The notes: generated from the letters alone by a model not told the origin. A stretch of DNA of 64,000 nt from Pseudomonas mangiferae (GCF_007109405.1 NZ_VJOY01000003.1:1-64000), one strand, 5' to 3'. Shown: positions 37,260-48,478, counted from the stretch's first letter. Made by a program: numbers and translations.

Positions 37260-38467
37260 AGCGCGGCCAACCCCAGCGCCAAGTCCGCCTGGATGTCGGC
37301 GACATCCTCCAGCCCCACGGCGACGCGGATCAGGTTGTCGCCGATGCCGGCGTTGGCGCGCTCCTCGGCGGACAGCCGCCCGTGGGAGGTGGTGGCCGGG
37401 TGGGCGATGGTGGTCTTGGTATCGCCCAGGTTGGTGGTGATGGAAATCATCCGGGTGGCATCGATGAAGCGCCAGGCGGCGTCGCGGTCGCCGTCCACCT
37501 CGAAGCTCACCACCGCGCCGAAGCCGCTCTGCTGGCGCCGCGCCAGGTCGTGCTGGGGATGGCTGGGCAGCCCGGCGTAGTAGACCCGGCGGATGCCCGG
37601 CTGGCCTTCGAGCCACTCGGCCAGTCGCTGGGCGCTGGCGCAGTGGGCCTGCATGCGCACCCGCAGGGTTTCCAGGCCCTTGAGGAAGATCCAGGCGTTG
37701 AATGGGCTGAGGGTCGGCCCGGCGGTGCGCAGGAAACCCACCACCTCCTTGGTCAGCTCGCTGCGGCCGGCGACCACGCCGCCCATGCTGCGGCCCTGGC
37801 CGTCGATGTACTTGGTGGCCGAGTGCACCACCAAGTCGGCCCCCAGGGCCAGGGGGCGCTGCAGCGCCGGGGTGCAGAAGCAGTTGTCCACCGCCAGCAG
37901 CGCGCCGTGGGCATGGGCCAACTCGGCCAGGGCGGCGATGTCGGCCAGTTCGGCCAGGGGGTTGGAGGGCGATTCGACGAACAGCAGGCGGGTGTTGGGC
38001 TTGAGGCCCGCGCGCCAGGCGTCCAGGTCCACCAGGGGCGGATAGTCCACCTGGATGCCGAAGCGCTTGAGGTACTTCTCGAACAGGCTGATGGTGGAAC
38101 CGAACACGCTGCGGGATACCAGCACGTGGTCGCCGGCGCTGCACAGGCCCATGACCAGGGCCAGGATCGCCGACATGCCGGAAGCGGTGGCCACCGCCTG
38201 CTCGGCGCCTTCCAGGGCCGCGATGCGTTCCTCGAAGGTGCGCACCGTCGGGTTGGTGTAGCGGGAATAGACGTTGCCCGGCACGTCGCCGGCGAAGCGT
38301 GCGGCGGCGTCCGCCGCGCTGCGGAATACGTAGCTGGAGGTGGGGAACAGCGCTTCGCCATGCTCCCCTTCCGGCCCGCGGCGCTGGCCGGCGCGAACCG
38401 CCAGGGTATCAAAGGCGGCGCCCTGCAGGTCGCTGTCCAGCCTACCCGCTTGCCAATCGTTGCTCAT
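37256..38467 (-). CDS. metZ: O-succinylhomoserine sulfhydrylase
   Basis: A 403-residue PLP enzyme of the Cys/Met metabolism family. It makes homocysteine directly from O-succinylhomoserine and sulfide in methionine synthesis, the route pseudomonads use. The PLP lysine is in [18 protein letters not shown], and [16 protein letters not shown] and VESPSNP are family segments. It starts 61 bases after the purF stop and is coupled to the SDR gene behind it. Confidence 0.95.
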   Translation of the reverse strand: MSNDWQAGRLDSDLQGAAFDTLAVRAGQRRGPEGEHGEALFPTSSYVFRSAADAAARFAGDVPGNVYSRYTNPTVRTFEERIAALEGAEQAVATASGMSAILALVMGLCSAGDHVLVSRSVFGSTISLFEKYLKRFGIQVDYPPLVDLDAWRAGLKPNTRLLFVESPSNPLAELADIAALAELAHAHGALLAVDNCFCTPALQRPLALGADLVVHSATKYIDGQGRSMGGVVAGRSELTKEVVGFLRTAGPTLSPFNAWIFLKGLETLRVRMQAHCASAQRLAEWLEGQPGIRRVYYAGLPSHPQHDLARRQQSGFGAVVSFEVDGDRDAAWRFIDATRMISITTNLGDTKTTIAHPATTSHGRLSAEERANAGIGDNLIRVAVGLEDVADIQADLALGLAAL

Positions 38468-38528
38468 GGTGACTCCCGTTACCGCGCGCCGGCCGCGGTG
38501 CCGGCGCCGGCACCGGGCGGCGCGGGGC

Positions 38529-40034
38529 TCAGTTGTTGTACAGGTCGATGATCGCGCTGACCGCCTGAGTCTTGACCTTGGCGGCGTCGTTGCGCGCCTG
38601 CTCGATCTTGTTCAGGTAGGCCTCGTCGATGTCACCGGTGATGTACCTGCCGGTGAAGACCGCGTCGTCGAACGCCGTGATGGCCGGATTGCCCTCGCGC
38701 ACGGCGTCTTCCAGGTCCTGGAGGTCCTGGTAGATCAGCCAGTCGGCGCCGATCAGCTCGGCGACTTCCTCGGTGCTGCGGTTGTGGGCGATCAGCTCGT
38801 GGGGGCTCGGCATGTCGATGCCGTAGACGTTGGGGTAGCGCACGGCCGGTGCGGCGGAGCAGAAGTAGACGTTCTTCGCCCCGGCCTCGCGGGCCATCTG
38901 GATGATCTGCTTGCAGGTGGTGCCACGGACGATGGAGTCGTCCACCAGCATCACGTTCTTGCCGCGGAACTCCAGTTCGATGGCGTTGAGCTTCTGCCGC
39001 ACGGATTTTTTCCGCGCCGCCTGCCCGGGCATGATGAAGGTCCGGCCGATGTAGCGGTTCTTCACGAACCCCTCGCGGAACTTCACCCCCAGGTGGTTGG
39101 CCAGCTCCAGCGCGGCGGTGCGGCTGGTATCGGGGATCGGGATGATCACGTCGATGCCGTGGTCGGGACGCTCCCGGAGGATCTTCTCCGCCAGCTTCTC
39201 GCCCATGCGCAGGCGCGCCTTGTAGACCGAGATGCCGTCCATGATGGAGTCCGGCCGCGCCAGGTAGACGTGCTCGAAAATGCACGGGGCGTAGTTGGGC
39301 TTCTTCGCGCACTGGCGGGTGTAGAGCTTGCCGCCCTCGGTGATCCACACCGCCTCGCCCGGGGCCAGGTCGCGGATCAGGGTGAAGCCCAGCACATCCA
39401 GGGACACGCTCTCCGAAGCGATCATGTACTCCACGCCTTCGTCGGTGTGGCGCTGGCCGAAGACGATGGGACGGATCGCGTTGGGGTCGCGGAAGCCGAC
39501 GATGCCGTAGCCGAGGATCATCGCCACCACTGCGTAGCCGCCCTGGCAGCGCTCGTGCACTTCGGTCACCGCGGCGAAGATGTCGTCCTCGCTGGGCTGC
39601 AGCTTGCTGCGCGCCGCCAGCTCGTGGGCGAACACGTTCAGCAGCACCTCCGAGTCGGAGTTGGTGTTCACGTGGCGCAGGTCGGACTCGTAGATTTCCC
39701 GGGACAGCTGGTCGACGTTGGTCAGGTTGCCGTTGTGGGCCAGGGTGATGCCGTAGGGCGAGTTGACGTAGAACGGCTGGGCTTCCGCCGAGCTGGAACT
39801 GCCGGCGGTGGGATAGCGCACGTGGCCGATCCCCATGTGGCCCACCAGGCGCTGCATGTGGCGTTGCTGGAAGACGTCCCGTACCAGCCCGTTGTCCTTG
39901 CGCAGAAACAACCGGCCGTCATGGCTGGTCACGATGCCGGCAGCGTCCTGGCCGCGGTGCTGGAGGACGGTGAGCGCGTCATAGAGCGCCTGATTGACGT
40001 TCGACTTACCGACGATACCGACGATGCCGCACAT
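38529..40034 (-). CDS. purF: Amidophosphoribosyltransferase
   Basis: A 501-residue glutamine PRPP amidotransferase, first committed step of purine synthesis. Cys2 right after the initiator Met is the glutaminase nucleophile (MCGIVGIVG), which fixes ATG 40034 as start against the longer frame. The PRPP-binding loop is [22 protein letters not shown] lies about eight bases upstream. It follows cvpA by 83 bases, the usual cvpA-purF pair. Confidence 0.97.
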   Translation of the reverse strand: MCGIVGIVGKSNVNQALYDALTVLQHRGQDAAGIVTSHDGRLFLRKDNGLVRDVFQQRHMQRLVGHMGIGHVRYPTAGSSSSAEAQPFYVNSPYGITLAHNGNLTNVDQLSREIYESDLRHVNTNSDSEVLLNVFAHELAARSKLQPSEDDIFAAVTEVHERCQGGYAVVAMILGYGIVGFRDPNAIRPIVFGQRHTDEGVEYMIASESVSLDVLGFTLIRDLAPGEAVWITEGGKLYTRQCAKKPNYAPCIFEHVYLARPDSIMDGISVYKARLRMGEKLAEKILRERPDHGIDVIIPIPDTSRTAALELANHLGVKFREGFVKNRYIGRTFIMPGQAARKKSVRQKLNAIELEFRGKNVMLVDDSIVRGTTCKQIIQMAREAGAKNVYFCSAAPAVRYPNVYGIDMPSPHELIAHNRSTEEVAELIGADWLIYQDLQDLEDAVREGNPAITAFDDAVFTGRYITGDIDEAYLNKIEQARNDAAKVKTQAVSAIIDLYNN

Positions 40035-40117
40035 GTGTCGCAACCCCTGTAGTGGTTCAGGATAATACGGGCCGCCGACACACCGGGGCGTGGCGGCGGC
40101 CTTGCAGGTCGACGGCC

Positions 40118-40630
40118 TCAGCTGGGTATGCCGGGACCGCTGGAGAGCCACTGGCTGGTGAGACCCAGGATCAGGTTCTTCGACCAGTCGGCGACCATCA
40201 GGAAATGGGGCAGCAGGCTCGATTGCTGCCACCAGGGATCTTGCTGCACGGGGGCGAGGCTCAGCAGGCCCACCGCCACCACCACCAGCAGGCCGCCGCG
40301 CGCCGCGCCGAAGACCATGCCGAGGAACCGGTCGGTCCCGGACAGGCCGGTAACGCGCACCAGCTCACCGATGAGGAAATTGATCAGCGCCCCCACCAGC
40401 AGGGTGGCGACGAACAGGATGGCACAGGCGGCGATGATCCGCGCCGAGGGTGTCTGGATATAGTCCACGAGGTACTGGGACAACGCGCCGCCGAACATCC
40501 AGGCCACCGCGCCGGCGATGATCCAGGTCAGCAGCGACAGCGCCTCTTTGACGAAACCGCGCTTCAGGCTGATCAGGCTGGAAACGGCGATGACGGCGAT
40601 GATCGCCCAGTCGACCCAGGTGAAAGTCAC
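40118..40630 (-). CDS. cvpA: CvpA family membrane protein
   Basis: A 170-residue protein with four predicted membrane helices, typical of CvpA (colicin V production/envelope stress). GTG 40630 gives the usual N-terminus (V/M)[10 protein letters not shown] 40642 would add four residues and has no better ribosome site. [12 protein letters not shown] is the conserved loop after helix 1. It is upstream of purF in the same orientation. Confidence 0.92.
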   Translation of the reverse strand: MTFTWVDWAIIAVIAVSSLISLKRGFVKEALSLLTWIIAGAVAWMFGGALSQYLVDYIQTPSARIIAACAILFVATLLVGALINFLIGELVRVTGLSGTDRFLGMVFGAARGGLLVVVAVGLLSLAPVQQDPWWQQSSLLPHFLMVADWSKNLILGLTSQWLSSGPGIPS

Positions 40631-40720
40631 GATGCAGCCCATGAAACGAAAGGCGCTGCATTCTAGCAGAGCCCTTGCCGCCGGGTCATCCGCAGTTCGG
40701 CGGCGCGGCCCGGCGCGCCG

Positions 40721-41434
40721 TCAGCCGCGCTCCGGCTGGAAGCGCACCAGGAAGCCATTGAGGTTCTGCTGCTTGCTCAGTTGGTCGCGCAGGCGGTTGG
40801 CCTCGGCGCGCTCGATCACCGGCCCGACGAAGACCCGATTCATGCCTTCCAGGCTGCGAATGTAGGCGTTGTAGCCCTGGCTGCGCAGCTTCTTCTGCAG
40901 CGCCTCGGCGCTGGCGCGGTTGGACAGGCTGGCCAATTGCACCGACCAGCTGATGGGCAGGCCGTTCTCGTCAAGGCGGCTGTCGGCCTGGGTGTTGGCC
41001 GCCGGCTCGGGGGCACTCGGTGCAGTCGGCGCCGGCGTAGGGGTGGGCGTCGGCTTGGGGGGCGCCGGCGTCTGCGCCACGCTGGCCGGATTGGCGACAG
41101 GGGTCGGCACCGGGGTCGGCGTCGGTTGCGCCACCGGGGCTATCGGCTCGGCGGGCGGGACCGGGTCCGCCGCCGGGGCCTCGGCGACCGTTCCGGGAAT
41201 CGGCTCGGTGGGCGGCAGCGGGTCCTCGGGGACCGGCACCGGCTCAGGGACGTCCACCGGTTGCATCTCGATCTTCGGCAGGCCGGGGGACTGCGGCATG
41301 GCCGGGACATCGACCCGGACGTGGCGGCGCTCGTCCTCGCGGGAGAACAGCATCGGCAGGAAGACCACCGCCAGCGCCAGCAACACCAGCGCCCCGACGA
41401 TGCGTTGTTTCAGCCCCTTATCCAGCATGGCCAT
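40721..41434 (-). CDS. dedD: SPOR-domain cell-division protein DedD
   Basis: A 237-residue inner-membrane protein: short cytoplasmic N-terminus, one transmembrane helix (about 12-30), a long Pro/Thr/Ala-rich periplasmic linker (about 45-150) and a C-terminal SPOR domain (about 160-235, SWSVQLASLSNRASAEALQKKL) that binds denuded glycan at the septum. The start overlaps the end of folC by 17 bases. GGAGGAGG lies about nine bases upstream of ATG 41434. Confidence 0.92.
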   Translation of the reverse strand: MAMLDKGLKQRIVGALVLLALAVVFLPMLFSREDERRHVRVDVPAMPQSPGLPKIEMQPVDVPEPVPVPEDPLPPTEPIPGTVAEAPAADPVPPAEPIAPVAQPTPTPVPTPVANPASVAQTPAPPKPTPTPTPAPTAPSAPEPAANTQADSRLDENGLPISWSVQLASLSNRASAEALQKKLRSQGYNAYIRSLEGMNRVFVGPVIERAEANRLRDQLSKQQNLNGFLVRFQPERG

Positions 41435-42725
41435 GTCCCGCTTCCTCCTCCGCCTGCCCGGCGAGCCACTGCAGCGCCTCGGCTACGCAATAAAAAGACC
41501 CGAACACCAGAATCTCGTCGCCGGCCCGAGCCTGTTCGCACTGGGCCTGCAGCGCCGCCGCCACGTCGGCGTACACCTGGGCGGACACGCCGCTCGCCTG
41601 CAGGTGCGCCTGCAAGGCCTCGGCGGAACGGGTCCGCGGCGTCGGCAAAGGGGCCACCGCCCAGTAGGCGATGCCCTCCAGCAACGGCCGCACGACACCC
41701 GCCAGGTCCTTGTCGGCCAGCAGGCCGAACACCGCGCGACGCATGCCCTTCGCCGGCCGAGCGCGCAGGCGCTGGGCCAGGTACTCGGCGGCGTGGGGAT
41801 TATGCCCAACATCCAGCAACAGCGTGAGCGGTTTGCCGCGCCAGCGCAGGTGACGGCGATCCAGCCGCCCGGCGACGCGGGTGCTGAGCAGCGCCATGGC
41901 CATGGACTTGGGCTGCCAGGGCAGGCCCATCAGGGCGTAGGCCTGCAGCGCCAGGGCGGCGTTCTCCATGGGCAGGTCCAGCTTCGGCAGGCCGTGCAGT
42001 TCGAGGCCTCGGCCGTCGCGGTCGACACCGCGCCAGTGCCAGCCCTGATCGCCCATAGCCAGGTCGTAGTCGCGACCACGCAGGTAGAACGGTGCGCCCA
42101 GCGCCTCCGCCTGCTGCAGCAGCGGCTCCGGCGGCTCCAAGTCGCCGCACAGGGCCGGTTTGCCGGCGCGGAAGATGCCAGCCTTCTCGTAGGCGACGGA
42201 CTCCCGGGTATCGCCGAGCCATTCGGCATGGTCGAGCCCGATGCTGGTGACCAGCGCCAGATCCGGGTCCACCAGATTCACCGCATCCAGCCGGCCGCCC
42301 AGGCCGACCTCCAGCACCACAGCATCCAGCGACGCCCGCTGGAACAGCCAGAAGGCCGCCAGGGTCCCCATCTCAAAATAGGTCAGGGTGATCGCGCCGC
42401 GCGCCTGCTCCACTGCCTCGAACGCTTGGCACAGGGCCGCATCGCTGGCATCGCGGCCATCGATGCGCACGCGCTCGTTGTAGGCCAGCAAGTGGGGCGA
42501 AGCGTAAACCCCGACCCGCAGCCCCTGGGCCGCCAGCAGGCTGGCCAGGAACGCACAGGTGGAACCCTTGCCGTTGGTCCCGGTGACCGTCACCACCCGG
42601 GGCGCCGGACGCGCCAGGCCGAGCCGGTCAGCGACCTCCCGGCAACGGTCCAGGCCCATGTCAATGGCGTTGGGGTGCAGCTGTTCGAGGTAGGCCAGCC
42701 AGCCGGCGAGAGTGCGGTGGGTCAT
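41418..42725 (-). CDS. folC: Bifunctional folylpolyglutamate/dihydrofolate synthase
   Basis: A 435-residue Mur-ligase-like enzyme that adds glutamate to folates. The P-loop is [13 protein letters not shown] (about 46-58), and [12 protein letters not shown] and [10 protein letters not shown] are family motifs. ATG 42725 overlaps the accD stop (ATGA). It is normal length for the gamma-proteobacterial enzyme and sits in the usual accD-folC-dedD-cvpA-purF order. Confidence 0.96.
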   Translation of the reverse strand: MTHRTLAGWLAYLEQLHPNAIDMGLDRCREVADRLGLARPAPRVVTVTGTNGKGSTCAFLASLLAAQGLRVGVYASPHLLAYNERVRIDGRDASDAALCQAFEAVEQARGAITLTYFEMGTLAAFWLFQRASLDAVVLEVGLGGRLDAVNLVDPDLALVTSIGLDHAEWLGDTRESVAYEKAGIFRAGKPALCGDLEPPEPLLQQAEALGAPFYLRGRDYDLAMGDQGWHWRGVDRDGRGLELHGLPKLDLPMENAALALQAYALMGLPWQPKSMAMALLSTRVAGRLDRRHLRWRGKPLTLLLDVGHNPHAAEYLAQRLRARPAKGMRRAVFGLLADKDLAGVVRPLLEGIAYWAVAPLPTPRTRSAEALQAHLQASGVSAQVYADVAAALQAQCEQARAGDEILVFGSFYCVAEALQWLAGQAEEEAGHGHAG

Positions 42726-43612
42726 GCGATCGCCGACACGGCCTCGGGTTCGGGTGTGGGCGCGTGGGTGAATTGCGCCAGCAGGCGACCGAGGCGGGTG
42801 CGCAGTTCCTGGCGCGGCACGATCATGTCGATGGCGCCGTGCTCCAGCAGGAACTCGCTGCGCTGGAAGCCTTCGGGCAGCTTTTCCCGCACGGTCTGCT
42901 CGATCACCCGCGGGCCGGCGAAGCCTACCAGCGCCTTGGGTTCGGCGACGATCACGTCACCGAGCATGGCGAGGCTGGCGGATACGCCGCCGTAGACCGG
43001 GTCGGTGAGCACCGATATGAAGGGAATCCCCTCCTCCCGCAGACGGGCGAGGACGGCGGAGGTCTTGGCCATTTGCATCAGGGAGATCAGCGCCTCCTGC
43101 ATGCGCGCGCCGCCCGAGGCAGAGAAGCAGAGGAACGGGCAGCGCTGCTCGAGGGCGACGTTGGCGGCACGGACGAAGCGCTCGCCGACCACTGCGCCCA
43201 TGGAACCGCCCATGAAGCTGAACTCGAAGGCCACCGCCACCACCGGCATGGCCTGCAGGGTGCCAAGCATCGCCACCAGGGCATCCTTCTCGCCGGTGTC
43301 CTTCTGGGCCGAGGTCAGGCGATCCTTGTACTTCTTGCTGTCGCGGAACTTGAGGCGGTCCACCGGCTCCAGCTCCGCGCCGATTTCCTCGCGCCCGTCG
43401 GCATCGAGGAAGATGTTCAGGCGGGCCCGCGCATCGATGCGCATGTGGTGGTCGCATTTCGGGCAGACATCCAGGTTCTTTTCCAGCTCGGGCTTGTACA
43501 GCACCGCCTCGCAGGACGGGCACTTGTGCCAGAGCCCCTCCGGCACCGAGCTTTTCTTCACCTCGGACCGCATGATGGAGGGGATCAGTTTGTCTACCAG
43601 CCAGTTGCTCAT
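42722..43612 (-). CDS. accD: Acetyl-CoA carboxylase, carboxyltransferase subunit beta
   Basis: A 296-residue carboxyltransferase subunit. The zinc ribbon CPSC...CPKC is at about 31-54, followed by the crotonase-like domain ([18 protein letters not shown]). It forms malonyl-CoA with AccA, starting fatty-acid synthesis. ATG 43612 ([12 protein letters not shown]) is the family start and shares ATGA with the stop of a small upstream frame. The C-terminus is slightly longer than the ~290 of P. aeruginosa. Confidence 0.97.
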   Translation of the reverse strand: MSNWLVDKLIPSIMRSEVKKSSVPEGLWHKCPSCEAVLYKPELEKNLDVCPKCDHHMRIDARARLNIFLDADGREEIGAELEPVDRLKFRDSKKYKDRLTSAQKDTGEKDALVAMLGTLQAMPVVAVAFEFSFMGGSMGAVVGERFVRAANVALEQRCPFLCFSASGGARMQEALISLMQMAKTSAVLARLREEGIPFISVLTDPVYGGVSASLAMLGDVIVAEPKALVGFAGPRVIEQTVREKLPEGFQRSEFLLEHGAIDMIVPRQELRTRLGRLLAQFTHAPTPEPEAVSAIA

Positions 43613-43785
43613 GCTCTCGTTCTCCACAGCTTCAAGGCTCGGTACGCCGGCGCTCCGGCCGCGCGCATACCCTCGAGCAGATTCACGAACGTGGCGGGCG
43701 CGGCGGGCAGCGAAGCGCCCGGACCGAAGCGCCCGACCACCCGGGCGACGAGGCCCTCGGCCTCGTCTCGGAACTCCAGACCCAC
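43609..43785 (-). CDS. Candidate small protein coupled to accD
   Basis: A 58-codon frame from GTG 43785 whose TGA overlaps the accD ATG exactly (ATGA), the coupling used by many real pairs in this window. By hand count, G/C use is about 76% at position 1, 57% at position 2 and 80% at position 3, the pattern of coding DNA here, and it fades just upstream of the GTG. The peptide has no recognised domain and ends in basic ALKLWRTRA. The ribosome site is weak. It might instead be a leader or chance frame. I recall no gene here in other pseudomonads. Confidence 0.35.
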   Translation of the reverse strand: MGLEFRDEAEGLVARVVGRFGPGASLPAAPATFVNLLEGMRAAGAPAYRALKLWRTRA

Positions 43786-43951
43786 CTGTCGCGGAACACG
43801 CCTCGCTGAACTGACCGGCGCGACCCGGCGGCGTTCCCGCACGACAGGGTGGGATTCGGTTATGGACGGTGGGGATGGACGGCCCGTCACATCGGCGCCA
43901 GCCGGCCACGCCCAACGCGTGCGGCGCAGAGGCATGCCGGCTGGACGCGCG
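43786..43951. other. Gap between trpF and the candidate small gene
   Basis: About 166 bases after trpF on the minus strand. No terminator with a T-run and no clear promoter was seen. The longer in-frame extension of the small gene into this stretch loses the coding-like base pattern. Confidence 0.5.
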
Positions 43952-44572
43952 TCAGGCAAGCCTGACCTCGCGGAGAAACGCGCGAACCTTCTCCGCATCC
44001 TTGATGCCCTTGCTCGCCTCCACCCCGCCGCTGACATCCACTGCGTAGGGACGCACCTGGCGGATGGCCTCGGCAACGTTGCCCGGGGCGAGCCCACCCG
44101 CGAGGATCAGCGGCTTCGGCAGGTCGGCGGGGATCAGTGACCAGTCGAAGGTCTCGCCGGTCCCCCCGGGCACGCCCGCCACGAACGCGTCCAGCAGGAT
44201 ACCGGAGGCACCCGAATAGGACCGGGCGGTGGCGGCGATGTCCTCGCCCGGCCGTACCCGCAGGGCCTTGATGTAGGGACGGTGGTAGCCCTCGCAGTGC
44301 TCGGGCGTTTCGTCGCCGTGGAATTGCAGGAGGTCCAGGGGGACGGCGTCCAGGGTTTCGTTGAGTTCGCAGCGGGAGGCGTCAACGAACAGCCCGACAG
44401 TGGTCACGAAAGGCGGCAGCGCGGCGATGATCGCCCTTGCCTGCCGGATGTTCACCGCCCGCGGACTGCGGGAATAGAACACCAGCCCGATGGCGTCGGC
44501 GCCGGCTTCAGCGGCGGCCAGCGCATCCTCGACCCGGGTTATCCCGCAAATCTTGCAGCGAACGGCGCTCAA
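43952..44572 (-). CDS. trpF: Phosphoribosylanthranilate isomerase
   Basis: A 206-residue TIM-barrel enzyme of tryptophan synthesis. The catalytic Cys is in RCKICGITR and the Asp in [20 protein letters not shown] and VDVSGGVE are the phosphate-binding segments. The best start is TTG 44572, because it gives the family N-terminus (L)SAVRCKICG; the upstream ATG frame adds 19 unrelated residues. AGG lies about nine bases before the TTG. It is followed by accD and preceded by truA. Confidence 0.93.
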   Translation of the reverse strand: MSAVRCKICGITRVEDALAAAEAGADAIGLVFYSRSPRAVNIRQARAIIAALPPFVTTVGLFVDASRCELNETLDAVPLDLLQFHGDETPEHCEGYHRPYIKALRVRPGEDIAATARSYSGASGILLDAFVAGVPGGTGETFDWSLIPADLPKPLILAGGLAPGNVAEAIRQVRPYAVDVSGGVEASKGIKDAEKVRAFLREVRLA

Positions 44573-44642
44573 CGGTCGGTACCTGCCTGGGTAAAGGGCG
44601 GATGGTAACAGAGCGTGCGGGGGCTGCAAGGCCGCCGCGGGG

Positions 44643-45494
44643 TCAGTCCGGCAGGCCGGAGAGGAAATGCGGGCCCAGGTAGCGCTGCGGCAGTTCGAAC
44701 GCTTCGGGGTAGTCCACCTTGATCAGGTACAGCCCATAGGGATGGGCCGTCACGCCACCGGTGCGCCGGGTTCGGCTTTCCAGTACGTCCCTCGCCCACT
44801 CCACCGGTCGCTCGCCGGCCCCGATGGTCATCAGCACGCCCGCGATGTTGCGCACCATATGGTGGAGGAAGGCGTTGGCGCGGATATCCAGCACCAGGAA
44901 GCGCCCGGACTCGATCAACCGCAGATGGTGCACCGTCTTGATGGGCGACTTGGCCTGGCACTGGCGGGCCCGGAAAGCGCTGAAATCATGGGTTCCCACC
45001 AGCGCTTCGGCGGCGTCGCGCATGCGCTCGATGTCCAGTGGACGGTGATTCCACGTCACCTCCTCGGCCATGTGCGCGGGGCGGATGGAATCGTTGTAGA
45101 TCACGTAGCGGTAGCGCCGCGCCATGGCACTGAAGCGGGCGTCGAACGCGGGCGGCATGGCCTTGGCCCAGGTGACGCTGATGTCCGGCGGCAGGTTGAG
45201 GTTGGCGCCCATGGTCCACGCATGCATGCTGCGGACGACTCGGGTATCGAAATGCACGACCTGGCCGCTGGCGTGCACCAGCGCATCGGTCCGGCCGGCG
45301 CAGCTGAGGGTGACCGGCTCGCCGCCGGCGACCTTCGAGAGGGCCTTTTCCAGGGACTCCTGGATCGACGGCACGCCAGCACGCTGGCGCTGGAAGCCCC
45401 GGTAGCGGCTGCCCTTGTACTCGACGCCGAGAGCGATCCTGGAAATGCCAGCGGCAGCCTGCTCGGCTGCCGCTGCAGGGGGTACATCGGACAT
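44643..45494 (-). CDS. truA: tRNA pseudouridine(38-40) synthase
   Basis: A 283-residue TruA enzyme. The catalytic Asp is in [32 protein letters not shown] near the N-terminus and [14 protein letters not shown] are family segments. ATG 45494 lies two bases after the fimV stop; TTG 45500 is a weaker alternative. It modifies the anticodon arm of several tRNAs. Confidence 0.95.
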   Translation of the reverse strand: MSDVPPAAAAEQAAAGISRIALGVEYKGSRYRGFQRQRAGVPSIQESLEKALSKVAGGEPVTLSCAGRTDALVHASGQVVHFDTRVVRSMHAWTMGANLNLPPDISVTWAKAMPPAFDARFSAMARRYRYVIYNDSIRPAHMAEEVTWNHRPLDIERMRDAAEALVGTHDFSAFRARQCQAKSPIKTVHHLRLIESGRFLVLDIRANAFLHHMVRNIAGVLMTIGAGERPVEWARDVLESRTRRTGGVTAHPYGLYLIKVDYPEAFELPQRYLGPHFLSGLPD

Positions 45495-45496
45495 CG

Positions 45497-48328
45497 TCAA
45501 CCCAGTTTGGCGATCAGCTCGCGCGCTTCCTGACGCTGGGTGTCGTTCCCCTCGGCAACCACTTCGTCGAGGATGTCGCGGGCGCCTTCCGTATCGCCCA
45601 TGTCGATGTAGGCGCGGGCCAGGTCCAGCTTGGTCGCGGTCTCGTCGGTGCCGGACAGGAAGTCGAAGTCCTCGTCGCCGTCCAGTTCTGCCGGCTCCAC
45701 TTCATGGCGTTGCGCGGCGGGCGGCTCAAGGTCGGCGGCTTCGTCGCGCATCGCCTGCAGGTCGTCGGCGGCAAGTTCCAGGCTCGCGCTAGCATCGTCC
45801 AGGTGGTTGGCGAAATCGGCGGCAGCGGTCGGCTCGGGCTTGTCCTCGGGCATGGACAGGTCGAAGTCCGCCGGCAGCTCGTAGTCGTTGCCGGCCTTGG
45901 CCGGTTCGTCCAGGTCCAGCAGGAAGTCGTCCTGAGCCGCGGCGGGCTTGTCGCTTTCCAGGTCGAGGCTGAAGTCGGCCAGGTCGTCGGCCAGTTGGCG
46001 ATTGCTGGGCGTAGGCGCCGGGGTTTCGGGCAGTTCCAGACCGAAGTCCAGGTCATCGCCGATGGTCTCGTGGCGCGCCGACGGGGCATCCAGGTCCAGG
46101 CTCTCGTCCAGCAGGAAGTCGTGGTCGGCCGGCTTGTGGTTGCGATCCAGGTCGGCTTCCAGGTCGTCGAGGCTCAGGTCGAAGGCATCGTCGGCCGGGC
46201 GGCTGGCAGCGGGCGCGGCCGGCTCGTCCAGGGTCAGGTCGTCCAGGTCGAAGCTGTCCAGGTCGTCCTGCGCCGCAGCAGTACCCAGGGCAGCCCCTGC
46301 GACGAAGACCATAGCCGGGTAGCGCGCCTTCAGCTGGTCGATTTCCGCCTGGGAACCGCCGATCTCGCGCAGCTCGTTCTCCTGACGGGCGAAGCCTTCG
46401 CGATCGCCTAGCTCCGCATAGACTTCCATCAGCTTGAGGCGCAGGTCGGCCCGGTGAGGCTCCTCCTCGATGGCGCCCAGCAGCAGCTCGGCGGCCTGGT
46501 TGAAGCGGCCGTAAGCGATATAGATGTCGGCCTCGCCCAGCACGTCGGTGGTCTGCGGTACCACGCGCTCGCTGATGGGCTGGATCAGGGCGGCGGTCGC
46601 CGGCGCCTCGTTCAGCTCGTCGAACCCGCTATCCACCAGCGGCAGGTCGTCGCCCAGCGGACGGGTGTCGTCGTGCTGCTCGGCCAGGGCGGTCTGCAGC
46701 TCGGCTTCCTTCATGGCGTTACGGCGGGACAGGACCATCAAGCCCACCAGCAGGAGCAGCAGCGCACCGCCCCCCAGCAGGCCCAGCAGCAGCGGGTTGC
46801 CGAACAGGTCGTCGAGGAAGCTCTGTTCCTCGGCCGGCACCGGAGCGGTATCGGTGGGTGCCGGAGTGGCCGGGGTCGCAGGCGGTGCGGCGACGTCAGC
46901 CGGCGCAGGCGCGGGCGCCGGGGCGGGTTCCGCGGGTGCCGGGACCGGAGCCGCGTCGGCGGGCGGCGTGGCCGGGGCTGGCGGCTCGGCCTGGTAGTTG
47001 TAGTCGGGAGCAGCGCCTTCGGCAGGCGTGGCCGGGGCAGCCGGAGTCACCGGCGCGGGAGGCGGCTCGGGTGCCGGTTGGGCCGGCGCGGGGGTCGGGA
47101 CCGCCTCGGCCGGGGTGGCCGGGGCCGCCGGTTGCGGCGGCGTCACCGGTACCGCCGGGGCCGGCGGAGTGACCGGAGCAGTGGCGCCGGGCTGGGCCTG
47201 GCCCTGCTGAGCAAGGTTGGCCTGGAGCTTGGCCAACTGGTCGTCCTTCAGCTGGATCAGCTTCTGCAGCTTGTCCAGCTGGCTCTGCAGGTCGCCCATG
47301 CGGCTCTTCAGCTCATCGTTCTCGCGACGAGTGGAGTCCAGGCTCTCCTGGGTGACCGCCAGCTTGTTGCTGAGGGCCTTGCTGTCGCCATTGCCGCCCT
47401 TGTCGGTGCCGGCGGTGGACTTGCCGGAGTCCGGCGCCACCAGGCGCAGGTTGTCCTTGTTCTCGGCAGTGGCCGGGGCCGCGCCGGCGCTGCTGCGCTT
47501 GGTGGCGTCGACCTGGCGGGTGCCGCTCGGCGCGCCGCTGCGCGCTTCGCGCCAGGCGCCGTTCTGCGCAGCCACCTGGGCCAGCGCCTCGGCCTGGCTA
47601 CGGCTCTTGACCTGCTGCTCGGTGGGCAGGCGCAGGACCTGGCCTTTCTTCAGACGGTTGATGTTGCCGTCGAGGAAGGCGTCCGGGTTGAGGTCCTGGA
47701 TCGCCAGCATGGCCTGGTGCACGGTGCCGCTGGCACGGGTGCGCTCGGCGATGTCCCAGAGGGTGTCGCTGGCGGTGGTGCGGTATTCGTTGCCGCCGAC
47801 GGCGGATGGCGCGCTCGGAGCGGTGCTGCGCGGCGCGGTGGACGGCGCCGGGGCACGGGGCGCCGGGGCGGAGGCACGCGGCGCGGCTACCGGCAATTGC
47901 GGTACGGCGGCAGCGGTCTGCGGCGAATACAGCGGCGGGTCCAGCAGCAGGGTGTATTCGCGCAGCAGGCGGCCGTTGGGCCAGAGCACCTGCACGAGGA
48001 AATTCAGGTAGGGCTCGCGCACCGGCTTGCTGGAGGTGACGCGGATGACGCTCTTGCCGTTGGGCTTGAGGACCGGGGTGAACTTCAGGTCGTTGAGGAA
48101 GAACTGCCGGTCGACGCCGGCCTTGTTGAATTCCTCCGGGGTCGCCAGCGACGGAATGACCTCGGCGGAGCCGAGGTCACGCACTTCGAGCAGTTCGATT
48201 TCTGCATCCAGGGGCTGGTTCAGCGCCGATTTGAGCGTCACCTCCCCCAGTCCCAGCGCATGCGCCATACCGGATGTGAGCGCCGAAGCAGCCGCAATTG
48301 CCAGCACAAGTTTGCGAACCCGAACCAT
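45497..48328 (-). CDS. fimV: FimV, polar hub protein for type IV pili and twitching
   Basis: A 943-residue protein. It has a signal peptide (about 1-24), FimV N-terminal domain with the LGEVTLKSALNQPLDAEIEL motif, a LysM domain at about 178-235, a coiled coil (about 325-370), a Pro/Ala-rich stretch (about 375-500), one transmembrane helix (about 510-530) and a strongly acidic cytoplasmic part with a TPR-like end (DLARAYIDMGDTEGARDIL). FimV anchors pole-located systems, including type IV pili and cAMP signalling. The length matches P. aeruginosa (about 920). Confidence 0.96.
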   Translation of the reverse strand: MVRVRKLVLAIAAASALTSGMAHALGLGEVTLKSALNQPLDAEIELLEVRDLGSAEVIPSLATPEEFNKAGVDRQFFLNDLKFTPVLKPNGKSVIRVTSSKPVREPYLNFLVQVLWPNGRLLREYTLLLDPPLYSPQTAAAVPQLPVAAPRASAPAPRAPAPSTAPRSTAPSAPSAVGGNEYRTTASDTLWDIAERTRASGTVHQAMLAIQDLNPDAFLDGNINRLKKGQVLRLPTEQQVKSRSQAEALAQVAAQNGAWREARSGAPSGTRQVDATKRSSAGAAPATAENKDNLRLVAPDSGKSTAGTDKGGNGDSKALSNKLAVTQESLDSTRRENDELKSRMGDLQSQLDKLQKLIQLKDDQLAKLQANLAQQGQAQPGATAPVTPPAPAVPVTPPQPAAPATPAEAVPTPAPAQPAPEPPPAPVTPAAPATPAEGAAPDYNYQAEPPAPATPPADAAPVPAPAEPAPAPAPAPADVAAPPATPATPAPTDTAPVPAEEQSFLDDLFGNPLLLGLLGGGALLLLLVGLMVLSRRNAMKEAELQTALAEQHDDTRPLGDDLPLVDSGFDELNEAPATAALIQPISERVVPQTTDVLGEADIYIAYGRFNQAAELLLGAIEEEPHRADLRLKLMEVYAELGDREGFARQENELREIGGSQAEIDQLKARYPAMVFVAGAALGTAAAQDDLDSFDLDDLTLDEPAAPAASRPADDAFDLSLDDLEADLDRNHKPADHDFLLDESLDLDAPSARHETIGDDLDFGLELPETPAPTPSNRQLADDLADFSLDLESDKPAAAQDDFLLDLDEPAKAGNDYELPADFDLSMPEDKPEPTAAADFANHLDDASASLELAADDLQAMRDEAADLEPPAAQRHEVEPAELDGDEDFDFLSGTDETATKLDLARAYIDMGDTEGARDILDEVVAEGNDTQRQEARELIAKLG

Positions 48329-48478
48329 AGCGTTTCCCTTGATTTATCTTTTTCTCGACCTGCGGATGAGGCCGGATTGATTGCTGCCCTACGACCCTGC
48401 GGCCGCTCCCCGTCAGCAAAACAGCTTGAGCAGTATCGTCATGCTCGAATGAGTCTTCAAATTTCGGGCAAGTATCTT

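Noticed and set aside
36459-38144. 561-residue dehydrogenase fusion
   Set aside because: The N-terminal half is the shadow of metZ in another frame; the SDR starts at GTG 37259.
42722-43915. Long N-terminal extension of accD
   Set aside because: The extra 101 residues are Arg/Gly/Pro-rich and unlike AccD; the family start is MSNWLVDK at 43612.
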